DNA of 64,000 nucleotides from DAOTXL01 sp034435455 (GTDB taxonomy: Bacteria; Chloroflexota; Anaerolineae; JAAYZQ01), in the NCBI GenBank assembly GCA_034435455.1, contig DAOTXL010000118.1, positions 30,947-94,946 on the forward strand, read 5' to 3'. A program made the position numbers and the translations under genes. Under the pieces are notes generated by a model. It made no database searches. It saw only the letters and a program-made list of their open reading frames with translations, and was not told the origin of the DNA. Position 1 is the stretch's first letter, and each line of letters starts with the position of its first letter. Positions 39,638-50,734 of the stretch are shown piece by piece.

Positions 39638-40686
39638 GCCACCTCCCGGTTGCTGTCCCGCAGGAAGCCCCCTTTTCGCCCGTTCTTGACCGCCACCACC
39701 TCGGCCAGGATGCTCAGCGCCGTTTCTTCCGGCGTCCGTCCGCCCAGGTCCAGGCCGATGGGGGCGTAGATGCGCTGCATCTGCTCCGGGGTGATGCCCC
39801 ACTTTTGCATCCGCCTGAACCGCCCGGCGTGGGTCTTGCGGCTGCCGATGGCCCCGATGTAAGCGGCATCGGTTTGGAGCGCCGCGGCCAGCGCCGGCTC
39901 GTCGATTTTGGGGTCGTGGGTTAGCAGCACCAGATAGGTCGAGCGATCCACTTTCAGCTGGGCCAGCGCCTCGTCGGGCCAGGCCACCAGCACCTGGTCG
40001 GCGTCGGGGAAACGCTCGCGGTTGGCAAAGGTAGCCCGCGGGTCGGCGACGATGACGCGGAACCCCAGTTCTTTGGCAAAGCGGCTCAGCGGGATGGCGA
40101 CGTGCACCCCGCCGATGAGGACCAGCAGCGGCGGCGGCAGGAACGGCTCGATGAACACCTCGATCCCCGGCGCTACCTCGTGGACTGCGCCAACCTGGGC
40201 GCGCGTGGCCAGCATCTCCTGGGCCAGGCGGACCACCTCTGCATCATCCGGCCCCGGCGCAACCTCGTCGGGGGTGACCGGCCGCACCCGGCCCGCTGCT
40301 TTCCCGGTCAGGGTGGTGGCCAGGGCTATCGGCCGTCCTCGCTCTACCGAATCTTTCAGTGTTTCGATCAAGGCCGGGTCGAGCCTGTGGACGAACACCT
40401 CAATCGTCCCGCCGCAGGCCAGGCCCACCTCCCAGATCATATCCTCGGTGATGCCAAAGCGCAGCAGGCGCGGCGCTCCCCCCTCCAGCAGGTCCATCAT
40501 CTCCCGGTAGACGGTGGTCTCGACACAGCCGCCGCTCACCGAGCCGGCCATCCGCCCGGCGGAAGAGACGATCATCCGGGCCCCCACCGGCCGCGGCGCC
40601 GAGCCGATCACCCGGACCACCGTCGCTACGGCTATCTCTTCGCCTTTGGCCAGGCAGCCCTCTATGGTCGCCAGCAGGTCGATCAT
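39634..40686 (-). CDS. XdhC/CoxI-family molybdenum enzyme maturation protein
   Basis: A 350-residue XdhC-type protein. The N-terminal XdhC/CoxI domain has VIGSAPRPVGARMIVSSAGRMAGSVSGGCVE, and the C-terminal Rossmann domain starts LLVLIGGVHVAIPLSRFAKELGFRVIVADPR and has YIGAIGSRKTHAGRF. XdhC binds molybdenum cofactor and helps insert its sulfurated form into xanthine dehydrogenase-type enzymes. The likely client in this window is the XdhD-like protein at 50.7-53.6 kb. It follows the acyl-CoA synthetase by 11 bases and overlaps the SufU-like gene. Confidence 0.92.
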   Translation of the reverse strand: MIDLLATIEGCLAKGEEIAVATVVRVIGSAPRPVGARMIVSSAGRMAGSVSGGCVETTVYREMMDLLEGGAPRLLRFGITEDMIWEVGLACGGTIEVFVHRLDPALIETLKDSVERGRPIALATTLTGKAAGRVRPVTPDEVAPGPDDAEVVRLAQEMLATRAQVGAVHEVAPGIEVFIEPFLPPPLLVLIGGVHVAIPLSRFAKELGFRVIVADPRATFANRERFPDADQVLVAWPDEALAQLKVDRSTYLVLLTHDPKIDEPALAAALQTDAAYIGAIGSRKTHAGRFRRMQKWGITPEQMQRIYAPIGLDLGGRTPEETALSILAEVVAVKNGRKGGFLRDSNREVA

Positions 40687-40697
40687 CTCTCAAGGCC

Positions 40698-42401
40698 CTA
40701 TTCCTTCCCGACCAGCTCCCGGCGCAGCACCTTGCCCACCGCCGACTTGGGCAGCGACTTGCGGAACTCGACCAGGGTGGGCACTTTGTAGGGGGCCAGA
40801 TGCTGGCGGCAGAAGGCCCTGAGCTCCTCCTCGCCGGCGGCCATCCCCTCCCTGAGCACGACGAACGCCTTGATCGTCTCGCCCCGGTACTCGTCGGGCA
40901 GGCCGACCACGGCTGCTTCCTGCACGGCCGGGTGTTTGTACAGGACCTCTTCTACCTCGCGGGGATAGACGTTGAACCCGCCGCAGATGATCATCTCCTT
41001 CTTGCGGTCCACGATCTGAAAGTAGCCCTCCTCGTCCATGCGGGCGATGTCGCCGGTGTGCAGCCACAGGCCGGGGCCGAGGGAGGGGTGCTCGCGCAGG
41101 ACGTTGGCCGTCTCGGTGGGTTGCTGCCAGTAGCCCTTCATCACCTGGGGCCCCTGGATGACCAGCTCGCCGATCTCGCCCACCGGCATTTCCCGGTCAC
41201 CGGTATCCAGGTCCACGATGCGGGCGTCAGTATCGGGCCAGGGCAGGCCGATGGAGCCGATCTTGTTCCGGTCAAGGGGATTGACATGGGTAGCCGGGCT
41301 GGTTTCGGTCAGGCCATAGGCTTCCACCAGCTTGCAGCCGGTGAGGGCCTGGAACTGCTCCTGCACTTTGCCGGGCAATGGGGCAGCCCCGCTCAGGCAG
41401 CAGATGATGGAGCTCAGGTCAAACTCCTTGACCTGGGGATGGCTATTGATGGCCACGTACATCGTCGGCACGCCGGGGTAGAAGGTGGCCCGGTGCTTGC
41501 TGATGCTGCCCATGATGTGGAGCACGTCGCGGGGATCGGGGATGAGGACCATGGTGATCGCCCCGGCCACGGACATGTTCATCACGGAGGTCATGCCGTA
41601 AGAGTGGAACAGGGGCAGCGCGCCGATGGTCACCTCCTGGGCTTCGCGGGCGTGGGACCAGGCCAGGCCGCCTATGGCGTTGGACACCAGGTTGCGGTGG
41701 GTGAGCTGGGCCCCCTTGGGCACGCCGGTGGTGCCGCCGGTGTAGAGCAGGCAGGCGGTGTCCTCCGGCCCGACCTGGACCGGCCGGGGCCTTGCCGGGC
41801 GGTTCAGCAACGACTGGAACCAGAGGTCGCGTTGGTCGGCCAGGGCGGTGCGGTGCCCCTCCTTCTTTTCTTTGGCCAGGGTGAACAACAGGCGCAGCAG
41901 CGGCGGAAAATACTCCTTGATATTGGCCACGATGATCTGCCGCAGCCGGGTGCGGCCCCGGATGCTGTGGATCGGCGGGTAGAAGCGGCTGAGGGCCACG
42001 GCGATCTCGGCGCCGGCGTCGTTGAACTGGCGTTCGAGCTCCGGGCCGGTGTAGAGAAAGTTGCACGGCACGGCGATGCCGCCGGCCCGCAAGGTGCCAT
42101 AGAAGGCGATGACGAACTGGGGGCAGTTGGGCAGGACGATCGCCACCCGATCCCCTTGTTCCACGCCGAGGCCCTGCAACCCGGCGGCAAAGCGGTTCAC
42201 CGCCTCGTCAAGCTGCCGGTAGCTCAGGGCGCGGTCCAGGATGTGCCGCCCCAGGCGCGCGCCAAAGAGGATGGCCGGTTGGTTGGGGTGTTTGGCTGCT
42301 GACTCGGCCAGCAGCCGGTCGAGGGGGACCGGCGGATATTCCAGGTGGGCGGGCACTCCCTCATCGTAGAAGCGAAGCCACGGTTTGGCTTTTTCTCCCA
42401 T
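40698..42401 (-). CDS. Long-chain fatty-acid--CoA ligase-like enzyme
   Basis: A 567-residue ANL-superfamily enzyme. The AMP-binding motif LLYTGGTTGVPKGAQLTHRN, then VEAYGLTETSPATHVNP, LHTGDIARMDEEGYFQIVDRKKEMI and the C-terminal catalytic lysine motif LPKSAVGKVLRREL are complete. It activates a carboxylic acid, most likely a fatty acid, as acyl-CoA by an acyl-adenylate. AGGAGGAGGA precedes the ATG. It lies between the SagB-type protein and XdhC in a minus-strand run. Confidence 0.93.
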   Translation of the reverse strand: MGEKAKPWLRFYDEGVPAHLEYPPVPLDRLLAESAAKHPNQPAILFGARLGRHILDRALSYRQLDEAVNRFAAGLQGLGVEQGDRVAIVLPNCPQFVIAFYGTLRAGGIAVPCNFLYTGPELERQFNDAGAEIAVALSRFYPPIHSIRGRTRLRQIIVANIKEYFPPLLRLLFTLAKEKKEGHRTALADQRDLWFQSLLNRPARPRPVQVGPEDTACLLYTGGTTGVPKGAQLTHRNLVSNAIGGLAWSHAREAQEVTIGALPLFHSYGMTSVMNMSVAGAITMVLIPDPRDVLHIMGSISKHRATFYPGVPTMYVAINSHPQVKEFDLSSIICCLSGAAPLPGKVQEQFQALTGCKLVEAYGLTETSPATHVNPLDRNKIGSIGLPWPDTDARIVDLDTGDREMPVGEIGELVIQGPQVMKGYWQQPTETANVLREHPSLGPGLWLHTGDIARMDEEGYFQIVDRKKEMIICGGFNVYPREVEEVLYKHPAVQEAAVVGLPDEYRGETIKAFVVLREGMAAGEEELRAFCRQHLAPYKVPTLVEFRKSLPKSAVGKVLRRELVGKE

Positions 42402-42427
42402 CTGTTCCTCCTCCTGTACCCAGGATA

Positions 42428-43108
42428 CTATTGGGGGTGCCCGGTCGGGATGAGGTACAACGGTTCGTGGTCGGCCGGCAGCCCAAGCACCTGCTGCACC
42501 TCCCTGTCGTCGAAGGCGCCGATGGGTACCGCTCCCAATCCCAGGGCCACCGCTTCCAGCAGCAGGTTCTGGGCGGCATGGCCTGCCTCCAGGTGGACGT
42601 AGCGGGGGCTCCGTTCGGCGCCATATTTCCGGGCTGTGCGTTCGTACACGGCAGCGATCACAAATACAGCCGGCGCCCGGCCTACCGCCGTCTGGTCCAG
42701 GGCTGCCTGTTGCAGCGCCTGTCGGGCGTCGCCGGCGCTGACCTGTGACAGGCGGTGCCCCTGTGGTTCATAGTGAAAGACGCCGTCGGCTGTGACGGCG
42801 TATATCTCCAACGGGTAGAGCGCCCCTGCCGACGGCGCGGTGCGGAACCCCCGCTCGTCGGTGATGCCCTGGGCAGCCCATAGCAGTTGGCCCAGTTCTG
42901 CCCTCGTCAGGGGGATGGTGTCGAATTCACGGACGGAGCGCCGCCGGGCCAGCGCCTCCTCCAACGGCATCGGCCCGCTCAGTGCGGGCGTAGGGAGGGG
43001 GATCACTCCCTCGATGCCGGCGGTGGGGGCCGGGGCAGTGGGGGCCGGGCCGCAGCCGGTCCCCAGGATAGCAATCAGTAGCAAGCTCTGTACAAGTCGC
43101 CTGTCCAT
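42428..43108 (-). CDS. SagB/ThcOx-family nitroreductase-like lipoprotein
   Basis: A 226-residue flavin nitroreductase-fold protein with a lipoprotein signal: hydrophobic LLLIAILGTGC with Cys19 as lipidation site, then a Pro/Ala-rich spacer. The domain starts EEALARRRSVREFDTIPLTRAELGQLLWAAQG and has TAPSAGALYPLEIYAV and HAAQNLLLEAVALGLGAVPIGAF, typical of SagB/ThcOx oxidases. In toxin and thiazole pathways such enzymes oxidise azolines; here no RiPP genes are seen, so the substrate is unknown. Exported location is unusual for a flavoenzyme of this kind. Confidence 0.87.
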   Translation of the reverse strand: MDRRLVQSLLLIAILGTGCGPAPTAPAPTAGIEGVIPLPTPALSGPMPLEEALARRRSVREFDTIPLTRAELGQLLWAAQGITDERGFRTAPSAGALYPLEIYAVTADGVFHYEPQGHRLSQVSAGDARQALQQAALDQTAVGRAPAVFVIAAVYERTARKYGAERSPRYVHLEAGHAAQNLLLEAVALGLGAVPIGAFDDREVQQVLGLPADHEPLYLIPTGHPQ

Positions 43109-43150
43109 CGCCAGAATTGCAGGTCCGTTTCCCCTCTCCCCCCGGCAGGA

Positions 43151-44044
43151 CTAACCGAAAAACAGGCCGATGGCGACGAGCAAGGGGGTGAGAATGACGA
43201 GCAGGACGTTCCGCGCCAGGTATGGGATCAGCGCTTCGAGGGCGTCGGCGTTCCGATAGGCGCCGATGAACGTCGGGATGGCGAGGAAAAGGCTGGCCAG
43301 GCCCAACAGGGCGGTCCACGGCAGAATTTTCAGGGCCACGCCCAGGATGATGGACAGGTACGTGGCCAGCAGGAACAGGCCATAGACCAGGACCGCGGTC
43401 CGCCGCCCGGCGACGATGGGCAGGTGATGTCGCCCGATGCCCCGATCGGCCTCGGTATCGGGCAACTGGTTCAGGAGCAGCAGGTTGTTGACCAGGAAAA
43501 AGGGCACAAGGGAGGCAAAGAACGCCGTCCACGAATAGCGGCCGCTCAGCACCCAATCGGTGCCCATGACCATCAGGGTTCCGAAACCCAGGCCGGGGGC
43601 CAGCAGGCACAGGAAAGGGGAGTGGGTGAGCCACGGAGTGTAGATGACAATGATCAGAAACCCCAGCACGCCCAGGGGCAGGATAGCCGGTCCTCGGACA
43701 AAGACAAAGTACAGCCCGATCAACCCGGTGAGGGCCAGGGCTGTTATGCCGGTGATCAGCGCCAGGCGGGCCGCGCCGGGGTTGGCCTGCAAGGTGCCGC
43801 TGCCGCCGCTGAAAGGGGTACGCCGTGTCCTGGAGTCAAGGCCGCTCTTGAAGTCAAAATACTCGTTCAGGACATTGACGCTGATGTGAGCGGTGAAGGC
43901 CCCCCCCAGCGCCAGGATGAGGTGCAGCACGTTGATCCGGGCTCCGGTCCACACGGCTGTGCCTGTTCCCAGCAACACGCAGACGGGAGGCAGGATCAGA
44001 AAGGGGAGGCGCATTGGCCCCAAGAGTTGTTTCGATATGCTCAT
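43151..44044 (-). CDS. UbiA-family prenyltransferase
   Basis: A 297-residue polytopic protein with about eight helices. The first Asp motif NVLNEYFDFKSGLD (N60, D64, D70) and second NQLPDTEADRGIGR (D196, D200) bind the prenyl diphosphate through magnesium. It resembles MenA/1,4-dihydroxy-2-naphthoate prenyltransferase and related quinone or heme-O enzymes; no menaquinone genes lie beside it. It has a strong promoter just after the gyrA-like gene and may head the run ubiA-sagB-fadD-xdhC-sufU. Confidence 0.88.
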   Translation of the reverse strand: MSISKQLLGPMRLPFLILPPVCVLLGTGTAVWTGARINVLHLILALGGAFTAHISVNVLNEYFDFKSGLDSRTRRTPFSGGSGTLQANPGAARLALITGITALALTGLIGLYFVFVRGPAILPLGVLGFLIIVIYTPWLTHSPFLCLLAPGLGFGTLMVMGTDWVLSGRYSWTAFFASLVPFFLVNNLLLLNQLPDTEADRGIGRHHLPIVAGRRTAVLVYGLFLLATYLSIILGVALKILPWTALLGLASLFLAIPTFIGAYRNADALEALIPYLARNVLLVILTPLLVAIGLFFG

Positions 44045-44086
44045 GGTTGGGCCTTTTCCAACTCCTCTGTTCCCAATGGTGTGCCC

Positions 44087-44115
44087 ATTGTATCACGAGG
44101 AGAAAAAGCTGTCAA
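44087..44115 (-). promoter_or_regulatory. Strong sigma70 promoter of the UbiA gene
   Basis: TTGACA (44110-44115), 17 bases, TACAAT (44087-44092) on the minus strand, with GTGA before the -10, 42 bases from the start codon. Confidence 0.78.
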
Positions 44116-44134
44116 ACAGGAGCGATCTTGGCCC

Positions 44135-46575
<2,441 letters not shown>

Positions 46576-46579
<4 letters not shown>

Positions 46580-48621
46580 TCTGTACTTTCCGTCTCCAAT
46601 TCCTCGTCTTCTGCTTCGCCGTTTTCGGTGTGTTCCTCTTCGCGCCACCGTTCCAGCAGCCAGCCCCGGCGCTTGCCGGCCGACTTGCCCATCAGCGTGG
46701 CGATGAGTTGGTTGGCGTGATGCACATCCTCTACCGTCACGCGACGCAGGCTGTCGTTAAAGGGGCCGTTGGAGGTGATGCGAAAGACGGTGTCGCGCAA
46801 CTGGTCGGGGTTCATCTCCCCCAGACCTTTGTAGCGTTGGATGACGACCCCGTCCTTGCCCCACTGCTGCAGGATGGCGTCCCGCTCCCGGTCGGAATAG
46901 GCGTAACGGGCCTGTTTGCCCTTGCGCAGCAGGTAGAGGGGGGCGACCGCCACATACAGCCGGCCGGCTTCGACCATCGGGCGCATATACCGCCAGAACA
47001 GGGTGTAGAGCAGGGTACGGATGTGGTCGCCATCCACATCGGCATCGGTCAACAGCGCCACCCCCCCATAGCGCATATCCTCCACGCGAAAGTCGGCACC
47101 CACCCCGCCGCCCACCGCAGCCACGATGGCCTTGATCTCGGCATTGCTCAGCAGGCGGGTGAGCTTGACCCCTTCCACATTGAGCGGTTTGCCGCGCAGG
47201 GGCAGGATGGCGTGATAGCGCCGGTCGCGGGCCATCTTGCATGAGCCGCCGGCGCTGTCGCCTTCGACGATGTACAGCACCGTCTGTCCGGTGGGGGTGC
47301 CTTTGGTCACGTCGGCCAGCTTGCCCGGCAGGCCGGAATCGGCGGCGTCGAGGATGCTGCGGCGGATCACCAGGGCCCGCGCCTTGCCGGCGGCCACCCG
47401 GGCCTGGGCGGCCGCCTGGGCCTGCTGGACGATGGTTTTGCCCAGCGCCGTCTTTTTGCGCAGTTGCTCCAGCAGCCCCTCGTAGACGATGCTGTGGACG
47501 ATCCCCTGGGCCTGGTCGCTGGCCAGTTGCGTCTTGGTCTGGCTGGTAAAGTGCGGATCGTGCATCGAGAGTTTGATCACCGCCGTCAACCCGGCCAGGA
47601 CATCGGCCCCCCGGATGCTCTCCTCCCCTTTCTCCCTGGTCAGCTTTTTCTCGGCGGCGAACTGGTTGATCGCCTTGGTCACGGCGCTCTTGAAGCCGGC
47701 CACATGCTTGCCGCCGTCGGGGGTAGGGATGGTGTTGACAAAGCTGACGATCTCGCTGTTATCCACGTCGGTGTGCCACTGACATACCACCTCGACGGCC
47801 ACCCCGTTTTGGCTGCCGTTGACCTCAATCGGGTCGCGGTGGATCACCTTGCGCTCCTCGTTCAGCCACCTGACATACTCCACCAGGCCACCGGCGTAGC
47901 AAAAGGTCTTCTGTCGGACCTTCTTTTTGCGGTTGTCGGTGAACTCGACCGTTACTCCTGGCAGGAGGAAGGCGATGACCTGCAGGCGGCGGGCCAGGGC
48001 GTCAAAGTCGAACTCGGTCACATCCATGTAGTGGGGGTTCGGTTTGAAGGTGACGGTGGTCCCGGTCCCCAGCTTTTTGTCGGCATGGGCCTGGATGACC
48101 TGGACGGCGTTGGGGTCGCCCACCTGTCCCACAACCTGGCCGCTGGCCGGATCGAGGATCTGCACCGGGGTAACCGGCAGCCCTTTTTCGTGCCGCTGGA
48201 AATAGATCACGCCGTCGCGCCGCACCCGCACCTCCAGCCATTCCGACAGGGCGTTGGTGGCCTTGATGCCGACGCCGTGCAACCCGCCGCTGGTCGAATA
48301 GCTGCCCTCTTTGAACTTGCCGCCGGTGTGGAGTTCGGTAAAGACCAGTTCCAGGGTGGGGCGGCCTTTCTCCGGGTGGATCCCCACCGGAATGCCCCGC
48401 CCATCGTCGGCCACGGTCAGGGAGCCGTCGGGGTGGAGCTCAAGGGCGATCCGCCGGCACGCTCCGGCCAGGGCCTCATCCACGGCGTTATCAATCAGCT
48501 CGTAGGCCAGGTGATGCAGGGCGTCGAGGCCCGTGCCGCCGACATACATCCCCGGCCGCCGCTGGATATTCTCCGGGTATTCAAGGACCTGGATGTCTTC
48601 CGTGTCATAGGTTCTGGACAT
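46576..48621 (-). CDS. gyrB: Type IIA topoisomerase subunit B (gyrase/topo IV)
   Basis: A 681-residue ATPase subunit. The GHKL domain has EYPENIQRRPGMYVGGTG, IDNAVDEALAG, VADDGRGIPVGIHPE and GGLHGVGIKATNALSEWLEV; the transducer and TOPRIM parts have LYIVEGDSAGGSCKMARDRRYHAILPLRGKPLNVE (acidic EGDSA) and LLTDADVDGDHI, ending with RYKGLGEMNPDQLRDT. ATG at 48621 is six bases after AGGAG; the one codon earlier ATG is an alternative. It has the best promoter in the window and is coupled to the A subunit. Confidence 0.95.
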
Positions 48622-48654
48622 CATCCTCTCCTGAGAGAAAACGGCTCTCCCTCT

Positions 48655-48683
48655 ATTATAGCACAAACGTTCTAATCTGTCAA
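48655..48683 (-). promoter_or_regulatory. Consensus sigma70 promoter of gyrB-gyrA
   Basis: Perfect TTGACA (48678-48683), 17 bases, perfect TATAAT (48655-48660), with TGTGC before the -10. The leader carries GGAGAG-CCGTTTT-CTCTC, a small hairpin just upstream of the ribosome-binding site. The rest of the 48684-48856 gap shows no gene. Confidence 0.88.
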
Positions 48684-48856
48684 CAGGCAATTTGCCCAAA
48701 ACAGCTACCACAAGGAATTGACCCTCTATCCCACCATGCCACTATATCTTGTGGGTCTGTCTGGGCCGGTGTCAGGCGTATATATTGTACCAGCAAATGG
48801 CCAGGTCTGCAACCTGGTGGGCCGGGTAGGGCGCCCATCCACTCCCGTGCCCGACA

Positions 48857-48885
48857 TTGACCGGTTTGCCGGTACGTGCTACAAT
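48857..48885 (+). promoter_or_regulatory. Sigma70 promoter of the CocE-like gene
   Basis: TTGACC, 17 bases, TACAAT with GTGC before it. The -35 TTG rules out the longer reading frame that would start there; the true ATG is at 48917. Confidence 0.78.
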
Positions 48886-48916
48886 GTCTGCATCGCGGAT
48901 GTGGAGGAGAGGCAAC

Positions 48917-50734
48917 ATGGGTGGTTTTGGAAGCTACCGGCCCCCGTCGCCGCAGTACAAAGGGCTGACCAGCCGCTCTTTGTACCTGACCATGCGCGAT
49001 GGTGTCCGCCTGGCTGTGGAGGTGGTCCTGCCCCGAAATCTGCCGCCTGGGGTCCGCATTCCGGCGCTGCTGTCGCAGACCCGCTACTGGCGGGACATGG
49101 AACTGCGGGCGCCGTTCCGGTGGTTTCTCGCCGCCGACGATCTGAACCTCGATTTCGGGCGCTTCAAGCCGTTCTTCACCGGCCAGGGCTACGGGCTCGT
49201 GCTGGTGGACGTGCGCGGCACCGGGGCGTCGTTCGGCACCTGGCCCCATCCCTGGCCGGAGGATTCGGTCTGGGATGCAGCCGAGATCGTGGACTGGATT
49301 GTGGCCCAGCCGTGGTGCAACGGCCGGGTGGGCGGCTATGGCATCTCTTATGTGGGCACCACCGCCGAGTTGCTGGCGGTGCCCAACCATCCGGCAGTCA
49401 AGGCCCTCATCCCGATGTTCAACCACCCCGATGCCTATACCGACATTGCCTTTCCGGGCGGTGTGCTCAACGAGCGGTTTATGCGGGTGTGGAGCTCCTT
49501 CAACCAGGTTCTGGACCGGAACCTGATCCCGCCGGAGCTGGGCCTGGCGGCCCGCCTGTTGGTCACAGGGGTCAGGCCGGTGGACGGCGACGAGGGGCGG
49601 CAGGCGTTAGCCGCGGCGATCCGCGCCCATGCCCGGAACGGTGATGTGTATGCGATGGCCCGGCAGGTGACCTGCCGGGACGAGCGTCATCCGGTCCTGG
49701 GCGTTTCTGTGGACGAGATGGCCGTGCATCGTTTCAAGGAGCAGATCGAGCGGTCGGGCGCGGCTCTGTTTGGTTGGGGCAGTTGGCTGGATGCCGGGAC
49801 GGCCGATGCCGTGCTGCGGCGTTTTCTGACCTTTGGCAACGCTCAACGGGCGGTGATCGGGGCCTGGGAGCATGGCGGGCGGTTCCATGCCAGCCCTTAC
49901 CGGTCGGCCAGGCGGCGGGCCGATCCCCGGCTGCCGGCGCAGTGGGGCGAGATGTTGCGCTTCTTTGACGCCTACCTGAAGGATGCGGACAACGGCGTGC
50001 GCTCAGAGAAGGTGTTGTATTACTACACCCTGGGCGAGGAGACCTGGAAGCAGACCGATGTCTGGCCCCCCAGGGGAACGACAACCTGGCGCTGGTACCT
50101 GGCCGAAAACCGCACCCTTTCCCCCGATAGACCTCTGGCCGAGGCCGGGGCCGACCCTTACACCGTGGATTTCGCAGCGACGACCGGCGAGTACAACCGC
50201 TGGTGGGAGATAGGCGGCATCCTGAACCACACCGTCACCTATCCGAACCGGGCCAGGGAGGATGGCCGCCTGCTGACCTACACCAGCCCGCCCCTGGCCG
50301 GCGACATCGAGATCAGCGGCTACCCGGTGGTCACGCTGTACGTCACTTCCACCGCGCCGGACGGCGTATTGTACGTCTACCTGGAGGATGTGGATGAAGG
50401 CGGTCGGGTGACCTACATCACCGAGGGGCAACTGCGGGTCATCCACCGCCGGGTGTCCGATGAGCCGTCGCCGTACAACCTCCAGGTGCCCTACCACTCG
50501 TTCAAGGAGCGGGATGCCAGGCCGCTGGTGCCGGGCGAGATCGCCGAGATCTGCTTTGGCCTGCTGCCGACCTCGGTGTTGGTGCGCCGTGGCCATCGCC
50601 TGCGCCTGGCCATTGCCGGCCACGACGAGGGGACCTTTGTCCGCATTCCGGCGCAAGGGACGCCGGTCATCACCGTCGCCCGCAACAGCCGCTATGCCTC
50701 ATGCCTCGACCTGCCGGTGATCCGAAGGGGCTGA
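48917..50734 (+). CDS. CocE/NonD-family alpha/beta hydrolase (X-Pro dipeptidyl-peptidase S15-like)
   Basis: A 605-residue hydrolase starting MGGFGSYRPP after GGAGAGG. The S15 domain has LTMRDGVRLAVEVVLPR, LVDVRGTGASFG (oxyanion region) and the nucleophile elbow GGYGISYVG with Ser144; an Asp and a His are expected at ~330-360 (GAWEHGGRFH offers the His). The C-terminal jelly-roll (~395-600: SGYPVVTLYVTST, PGEIAEICFGLLPTSVLVRRGHRLRLAIAGHD) is the XPDP C-terminal domain. No signal peptide. Relatives cleave cocaine esters, X-Pro peptides or other esters. It overlaps the convergent XdhD-like gene by 36 bases. Confidence 0.92.
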   Translation: MGGFGSYRPPSPQYKGLTSRSLYLTMRDGVRLAVEVVLPRNLPPGVRIPALLSQTRYWRDMELRAPFRWFLAADDLNLDFGRFKPFFTGQGYGLVLVDVRGTGASFGTWPHPWPEDSVWDAAEIVDWIVAQPWCNGRVGGYGISYVGTTAELLAVPNHPAVKALIPMFNHPDAYTDIAFPGGVLNERFMRVWSSFNQVLDRNLIPPELGLAARLLVTGVRPVDGDEGRQALAAAIRAHARNGDVYAMARQVTCRDERHPVLGVSVDEMAVHRFKEQIERSGAALFGWGSWLDAGTADAVLRRFLTFGNAQRAVIGAWEHGGRFHASPYRSARRRADPRLPAQWGEMLRFFDAYLKDADNGVRSEKVLYYYTLGEETWKQTDVWPPRGTTTWRWYLAENRTLSPDRPLAEAGADPYTVDFAATTGEYNRWWEIGGILNHTVTYPNRAREDGRLLTYTSPPLAGDIEISGYPVVTLYVTSTAPDGVLYVYLEDVDEGGRVTYITEGQLRVIHRRVSDEPSPYNLQVPYHSFKERDARPLVPGEIAEICFGLLPTSVLVRRGHRLRLAIAGHDEGTFVRIPAQGTPVITVARNSRYASCLDLPVIRRG

